Assembly: GCA_041181065.1 (NCBI GenBank)
Contig: JBEGQI010000021.1
Coordinates: forward strand, 1-10,356
Origin: DSYF01 sp041181065
GTDB lineage: Bacteria > Verrucomicrobiota > Verrucomicrobiia > Limisphaerales > DSYF01
Length of the DNA: 10,356 nucleotides
Direction of reading: 5' to 3'
Shown: in pieces, positions 6,919 to 10,356 of the stretch
Layout of the letters: every line of letters begins with the position of its first letter
Position numbering within the stretch: the first letter of the stretch is position 1
Made by a program: the position numbers and the translations under genes
Notes under the pieces: model-generated
Told to the model about the DNA's origin: nothing
Seen by the model: only the letters and a program-made list of their open reading frames with translations
The model's database searches: none

Positions 6919-8024
6919 GACCGCGAGCACATTTCTTGAGACCGGGCGCGATTTGGTAAACGCAGGCCGAGCTTGTAGCCGCAAAAATCTCCGTGGCCGT
7001 CCGCCATCTCCGGCTGGCTCTGGTTGACATCGAATCGGTCCTGCACCAGTTCGCAGGTGGACGGAGCAATCCAAATGCTTCCGCCCTCGCCCAAGGTGGC
7101 GAGACGACAGGCATGATTTACTGTCTGGCCCCAGATATCGTAGGAGAATTTTTTCCGCCCGATGACGCCTGCCACCACGGGTCCGCTGCAAATGCCGAAG
7201 CGGACTTGGATTGACGTGTTGCATTGTTGGTTGAACTCATGGATGGCCTTGCGCATGTCCAGCGCCAGTTCAACCACCGCCAAGGCATGATCGGTCCGCG
7301 CTGCGGGAGCCCCCCCCACCACGAGATAGCCGTCGCCCACCGTCTTGATCTTTTCGAGGCCGCGCGCTTCAACCTTCGCGTCGAAGTTGGAAAAGATTTC
7401 ATCCAAAAGATAAACCACCTCGCCAGCACCGATGTGCGCGCTGAGAGTGGTGAACCCGACCAGATCCGCGAACAGCACGGTGGCTTCCGGATGCAGGTCG
7501 GCAATGGTCGTCTCCCCGGCTTTCATACGTTGCGCCACGGCGTCAGGCAGCATGTTGTGCAGCAACTGCTCGGAGCGCTTTTGCTCGGCGGCGAGACGGT
7601 CGTAAAGGTGTTTGAGTTTTACGGCATTGCCCACGCGCAATACGGCATCCTGCAGATCGACGGGTTTGGTGATGAAATCATTGGCCCCGACCTTGATGCC
7701 CATCAGGCGTTCGTGCCGCTCACCGAGGGCGGTGACCATCAGGATGGGGATTGAAGCCGTGAGTGGATTCTGCTTCAACCGCTGGCACAGTTCGAACCCG
7801 TGCATGCGTGGCATCATGACGTCGAGCAGTATAGCGTCGAGCAGTATAGCGTCGGGCAATGCGGCGGCAATCTGTTCGAGGGCTTGCAAGCCGTCCTCCG
7901 CCTCCCGCACCTCGTAACCGTGACTCTCCAACGAATCGCGGAGCAGCATGCGATTGGGCGCTTCATCGTCCACGACCAGCACCAGTCCGGACTTCGTGGC
8001 AGGGGGATTGAGGTTTGTTTTCAT
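6915..8024 (-). CDS. Response regulator with class III adenylate cyclase output domain
   Basis: A 369-residue receiver-cyclase fusion that would make cAMP under phosphorelay control. The receiver (about 12-128) has the acidic pair Asp19/Asp20, Thr98 and Lys120. The phospho-acceptor region is duplicated (Asp63 and Asp68; see the repeat entry). A helical linker leads into the cyclase (about 175-330). Catalytic residues are all visible: metal-binding Asp187 (VLFADLVGF) and Asp231 (TVGDGY), adenine-selecting Lys227 and Asp296 (DIWG), and transition-state Asn303 and Arg307 (VNHACR). Lys and Asp at the base-selecting positions favour adenylate over guanylate cyclase. ATG 8024 is preferred; a TTG at 8030 adds two residues. 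It is the last gene of the minus-strand operon, 13 bases after the stand-alone receiver gene. No membrane segment is seen, so it is cytoplasmic. Confidence 0.92.
   Translation of the reverse strand: MKTNLNPPATKSGLVLVVDDEAPNRMLLRDSLESHGYEVREAEDGLQALEQIAAALPDAILLDAILLDVMMPRMHGFELCQRLKQNPLTASIPILMVTALGERHERLMGIKVGANDFITKPVDLQDAVLRVGNAVKLKHLYDRLAAEQKRSEQLLHNMLPDAVAQRMKAGETTIADLHPEATVLFADLVGFTTLSAHIGAGEVVYLLDEIFSNFDAKVEARGLEKIKTVGDGYLVVGGAPAARTDHALAVVELALDMRKAIHEFNQQCNTSIQVRFGICSGPVVAGVIGRKKFSYDIWGQTVNHACRLATLGEGGSIWIAPSTCELVQDRFDVNQSQPEMADGHGDFCGYKLGLRLPNRARSQEMCSRS
7310..7317 (-). repeat. Run of eight G in the cyclase coding strand
   Basis: Eight consecutive C on the plus strand read as G8 in the gene, spanning the codons for Val236 to Ala239 just after the catalytic Asp231. 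Gain or loss of one base would truncate the cyclase before its remaining catalytic residues. The frame is intact here. Confidence 0.85.
7821..7850 (-). repeat. Perfect 15-bp tandem duplication at the phospho-acceptor site of the cyclase receiver
   Basis: The unit GTCGAGCAGTATAGC occurs twice back to back (7821-7835, 7836-7850). Read in the gene it gives DAILLDAILLDVMMP, a duplication of five residues that keeps the frame. Both aspartates that precede the repeated block lie in phospho-acceptor-like context. Confidence 0.95.
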
Positions 8025-8037
8025 GATCAATTGTGTT

Positions 8038-8451
8038 TCACGGAGCGTGATTGGGAAGTGGCGGTGCGTCGTTGCCAGAGCGCGGCTGCAACCAGACGCT
8101 GAGCGACTGCGCGAAGCAGCGCGTCTCGATCGGCTTCGTCACGTAGCCGCTGCAACCCGCTTCCCGAGCGATTCGTTCATCGCCGAGCATGGCGTGCGCG
8201 GTGAGGGCCACAACGGGGATGTGTTGCGTGACTGGATCCGCCTTCAACTCACGCGTGGCCGATAGTCCATCCTGACCTGGAAGGCTGAGGTCCATGAGGA
8301 TCAAGTCGGGGAAAATCTTCCGGGCGATCTGCAGCCCCTCCGTTGCGTCGCATGCGTGATGCACGATATAACCGCTCGCTTCCAACAAGTCGGTTGCCAA
8401 CTCCATGTTGGCCGCATTGTCTTCGATGATGAGTATGGTGTAAGGGAGCAT
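8038..8451 (-). CDS. Stand-alone CheY/DivK-like receiver domain protein
   Basis: A 137-residue single-domain response regulator that accepts phosphate from a histidine kinase or phosphotransfer protein. It has no output domain and so acts by protein contact or as a relay or phosphate sink. All receiver residues are present with normal spacing: Glu10/Asp11 (IIEDNAANMEL), phospho-acceptor Asp54 (LILMDLSLPGQDG), Thr84 (ALTAHAM) and Lys106 (YVTKPI). The EDNxxN start is typical of the DivK-like group and of receivers attached to hybrid kinases. The C-terminal tail (about 120-137) is proline-rich and probably disordered. Its ATG overlaps the kinase stop (TGATG), so it is translationally coupled to the kinase. 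The cyclase gene follows after 13 bases. Confidence 0.93.
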   Translation of the reverse strand: MLPYTILIIEDNAANMELATDLLEASGYIVHHACDATEGLQIARKIFPDLILMDLSLPGQDGLSATRELKADPVTQHIPVVALTAHAMLGDERIAREAGCSGYVTKPIETRCFAQSLSVWLQPRSGNDAPPLPNHAP

Positions 8452-10356
8452 CAGTTCGCCTCCGTGGCGCCTGCCAGCAGCGCGTTTTCGTCCCAGCGCT
8501 CCACTTCGCTGAGTAATTTTTCCGGGTCGGTCTTGGCCGTGATGGATTGCACGTGCGTGGCGAGGTGTTGCCGTTCCTCGGCGTTCAGTGCGATGCCCGT
8601 TTGAATGAGGATGGGGATGTTCCGCGTGTGCGGGTGCGCGCGCAGACGTTCGGCGATTTGCTGCCCGCTCATATCCGGCAAGAGCAGGTCGAGGACGATG
8701 ACGCCCGGATGGTGACGAGTGGCAAGATCCAAACCAGCGCGCCCGTTGGCAGCCTGCAAGACGTGGAAGCCGCGACGCACCAGCGTTTGCGTGAGCACGG
8801 TGAGAAGCGCGGGTTCATCGTCGATGACCAACACCGTCTTGACCTCGGGACCGGCTGAACTGCCGTTGGGACGCAGGGCATCCGCCAGCCGGGGGCGCAA
8901 TACGGCTGAGCCGGTATTGGTGTTGGCATGCCGACGGAACCAAACGTTTCCGGCGACATCGGTGGTGCAGATGATCACGGGCAGATTGGCCGGGAGATTG
9001 ACCGGCAATGCGGGCCGAACATTTCCATGTGCCGCTCCCACCACAAAAGCGTAGGGACGTCGGGTTCGCAGCCTCTGGGTCAGTTCAGCTTCGGTGGCAG
9101 CGATTTCTCCCTCATAACCCGCCGCTTTGAGTTTGTCGTGAATGCGGTTCTGTTCAGCGACTTCGGAGGACCAAATCAAAACCATCGGACGTTGGCCTTC
9201 GGGTTCTGCCGGTTCTAGTCCGGCCTGGACGGGAGCGTTGGCTGGCGCGGGGGCGGCCGGCAACCGAAAGACGAACTGGCTTCCCCTGCCCTCGACGCCT
9301 TCACTCTCAACCCAAATGCGACCGCCATGCAACTCGACCAAACGCTTGGTCAACGCGAGCCCCAGCCCAGTTCCCTGTTGCTGGCGGCCATAGGAGGAAT
9401 CGACCTGCTCGAACTCAACGAAGATGCGTTCCTGATCTTTTGGCTGCACGCCGATGCCAGTATCAGTGACGACTACACGCAACCAAGGACGGAGGTCTGC
9501 GGGCACAGTGGTGACTTCCGTTCCGGCGGGTGCGCTTTCGACGGTCGCAGTCACGGTGACGCAACCGCCCGTGGGGGTGAACTTGAGCGCGTTGCTGAGG
9601 AGGTTGAACATGATCTGCTTGAACTTCGCTTCATCCGCGTAAAGTGGCGGCAAGTTGTCCGCGACCTTGATCTCCAGCTGGATGCTCTTCTTGTTGGCCA
9701 GCGTGCGGACAATTGCCTGCACATCGTGAAGCACCTTGGTCACACCAAAGGTCGAGAGCGTGAGTTCCAACCGGCCGGCCTCGACTTTCGAAAGGTCGAG
9801 GATGTCGTTGATCAATTGCAATAGGTGCCGCCCGCTGTTGAGGATGTTCCCGGCATACTTGAGTTGACGTTCGTTGAGAGAGCCAAAGGTTTGGTCGCCG
9901 AGGATTTCTGAGAAGCCGATGATGGCATTGAGCGGCGTGCGCAATTCGTGGCTCATCGTGGCGAGGAACTGACTCTTCGCACGGTTCGCCGCCTTGGCGA
10001 CTTCCATCGAGTGCTGGAGTGCCTGCTCGTCTTCTTTGCGCCTGGTGATGTCCGAGAGGATGCCTTCGACATTCAGCTCGCCGTTCTGCCGCCAGCCCGC
10101 GCAGGCGCGGTTGTGCAGCCAGATCCAACGACCGTCCTTGTGGTGGAAGCGGAACTCGACGTCCAGCTTCTGCCCATCGCTGAAGAAGCGGGCGCAAGCT
10201 TGTTCCACCTTCGCCCGATCGTCCGGATGGATGCGGTCCTGGATCACCGCTTGGAATTCGCTGGTCTCGCCGTCCTCAGTCATCAGCCGGTGGATGTTGT
10301 ATTGGTGCCAGACATTGTCGCCGCCCACGGAGCGGACCTTGCGATCAAATGTCAGC
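8451..10356 (-). CDS. PAS-domain hybrid histidine kinase with degenerate and intact receiver domains, 5' partial
   Basis: Sensor kinase that autophosphorylates on His and passes phosphate to its own receiver. The frame is open to the window edge, so the true start lies outside; residues are counted from GTG 10328. In order: the end of a PAS domain with its PAC motif (to about 95, FRFHHKDGRWIWL); a helical linker; the HisKA dimerisation helix with the H-box MSHELRTP (His127); and the HATPase with N-box Asn246, G1 DTGIG (289-293) and G2 GTGLG (319-323). A receiver-like domain lacking acidic residues follows (about 382-490). Last is an intact receiver with Asp503/Asp504, phospho-acceptor Asp547 (VIVLDLLLPD), Thr577 and Lys599. 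No membrane segment is visible, which suggests cytoplasmic sensing, although the missing N-terminus could hold more. No Hpt domain is present. It is the first visible gene of the minus-strand operon. Confidence 0.93.
   Translation of the reverse strand, partial: LTFDRKVRSVGGDNVWHQYNIHRLMTEDGETSEFQAVIQDRIHPDDRAKVEQACARFFSDGQKLDVEFRFHHKDGRWIWLHNRACAGWRQNGELNVEGILSDITRRKEDEQALQHSMEVAKAANRAKSQFLATMSHELRTPLNAIIGFSEILGDQTFGSLNERQLKYAGNILNSGRHLLQLINDILDLSKVEAGRLELTLSTFGVTKVLHDVQAIVRTLANKKSIQLEIKVADNLPPLYADEAKFKQIMFNLLSNALKFTPTGGCVTVTATVESAPAGTEVTTVPADLRPWLRVVVTDTGIGVQPKDQERIFVEFEQVDSSYGRQQQGTGLGLALTKRLVELHGGRIWVESEGVEGRGSQFVFRLPAAPAPANAPVQAGLEPAEPEGQRPMVLIWSSEVAEQNRIHDKLKAAGYEGEIAATEAELTQRLRTRRPYAFVVGAAHGNVRPALPVNLPANLPVIICTTDVAGNVWFRRHANTNTGSAVLRPRLADALRPNGSSAGPEVKTVLVIDDEPALLTVLTQTLVRRGFHVLQAANGRAGLDLATRHHPGVIVLDLLLPDMSGQQIAERLRAHPHTRNIPILIQTGIALNAEERQHLATHVQSITAKTDPEKLLSEVERWDENALLAGATEAN

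Noticed and set aside
7851..7865. A possible third, degenerate copy of the 15-bp repeat
   Set aside because: Only about 10 of 15 bases match, and it encodes a different peptide (AALPD); the resemblance is weak.

Overview
The window looks like a piece of chromosome from a Gram-negative, GC-moderate bacterium. Verrucomicrobiota, or otherwise the wider PVC group, fits best. This is an inference from the pairing of a carotenoid-tailoring cluster (CrtI/CrtN-type oxidoreductase, PlsC-like acyltransferase, CrtQ-like glycosyltransferase) with a UvsE-type endonuclease, and from the scarcity of clear Shine-Dalgarno sites. No rRNA or other decisive marker is present. No tRNA, rRNA, CRISPR, insertion sequence, integrase or phage gene was seen. 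Both outermost genes run off the window.

Left part (1-5263, plus strand): six closely packed genes. They are (1) a carotenoid desaturase/oxygenase-family flavoprotein, cut at its N-terminus by the window edge; (2) a PlsC-like acyltransferase; (3) a membrane family-2 glycosyltransferase resembling CrtQ; (4) a small exported redoxin-fold protein without catalytic cysteines; (5) a UV-damage endonuclease (UvsE/UVDE); and (6) an SRPBCC ligand-binding protein. Genes 2-3 and 3-4 overlap by four bases (GTGA, ATGA) and the other gaps are short, so this reads as one operon. A unifying reading is photoprotection: making and decorating (glycosylating, acylating) a membrane carotenoid, combined with repair of UV-damaged DNA.

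Middle (5419-6918, plus strand): a complete alpha-D-phosphohexomutase (phosphomannomutase/phosphoglucomutase type), preceded by a 155-base intergenic stretch. It supplies sugar-1-phosphates for nucleotide sugars. It could feed the glycosyltransferase upstream, but nothing in the sequence proves this.

Right part (6915-10356, minus strand): a three-gene signalling operon, transcribed right to left. It encodes a PAS-containing hybrid histidine kinase (5' end outside the window) with a degenerate receiver followed by an intact one; a stand-alone CheY/DivK-like receiver; and a receiver fused to a class III adenylate cyclase. The kinase and stand-alone receiver overlap at TGATG. The cyclase gene meets the phosphohexomutase gene tail to tail, and the two stop codons overlap within the palindrome CTAG. 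The most unusual detail is a perfect 15-bp tandem duplication at the phospho-acceptor aspartate of the cyclase's receiver. It creates two candidate aspartates five residues apart. The same gene also carries a run of eight G beside its catalytic aspartate.
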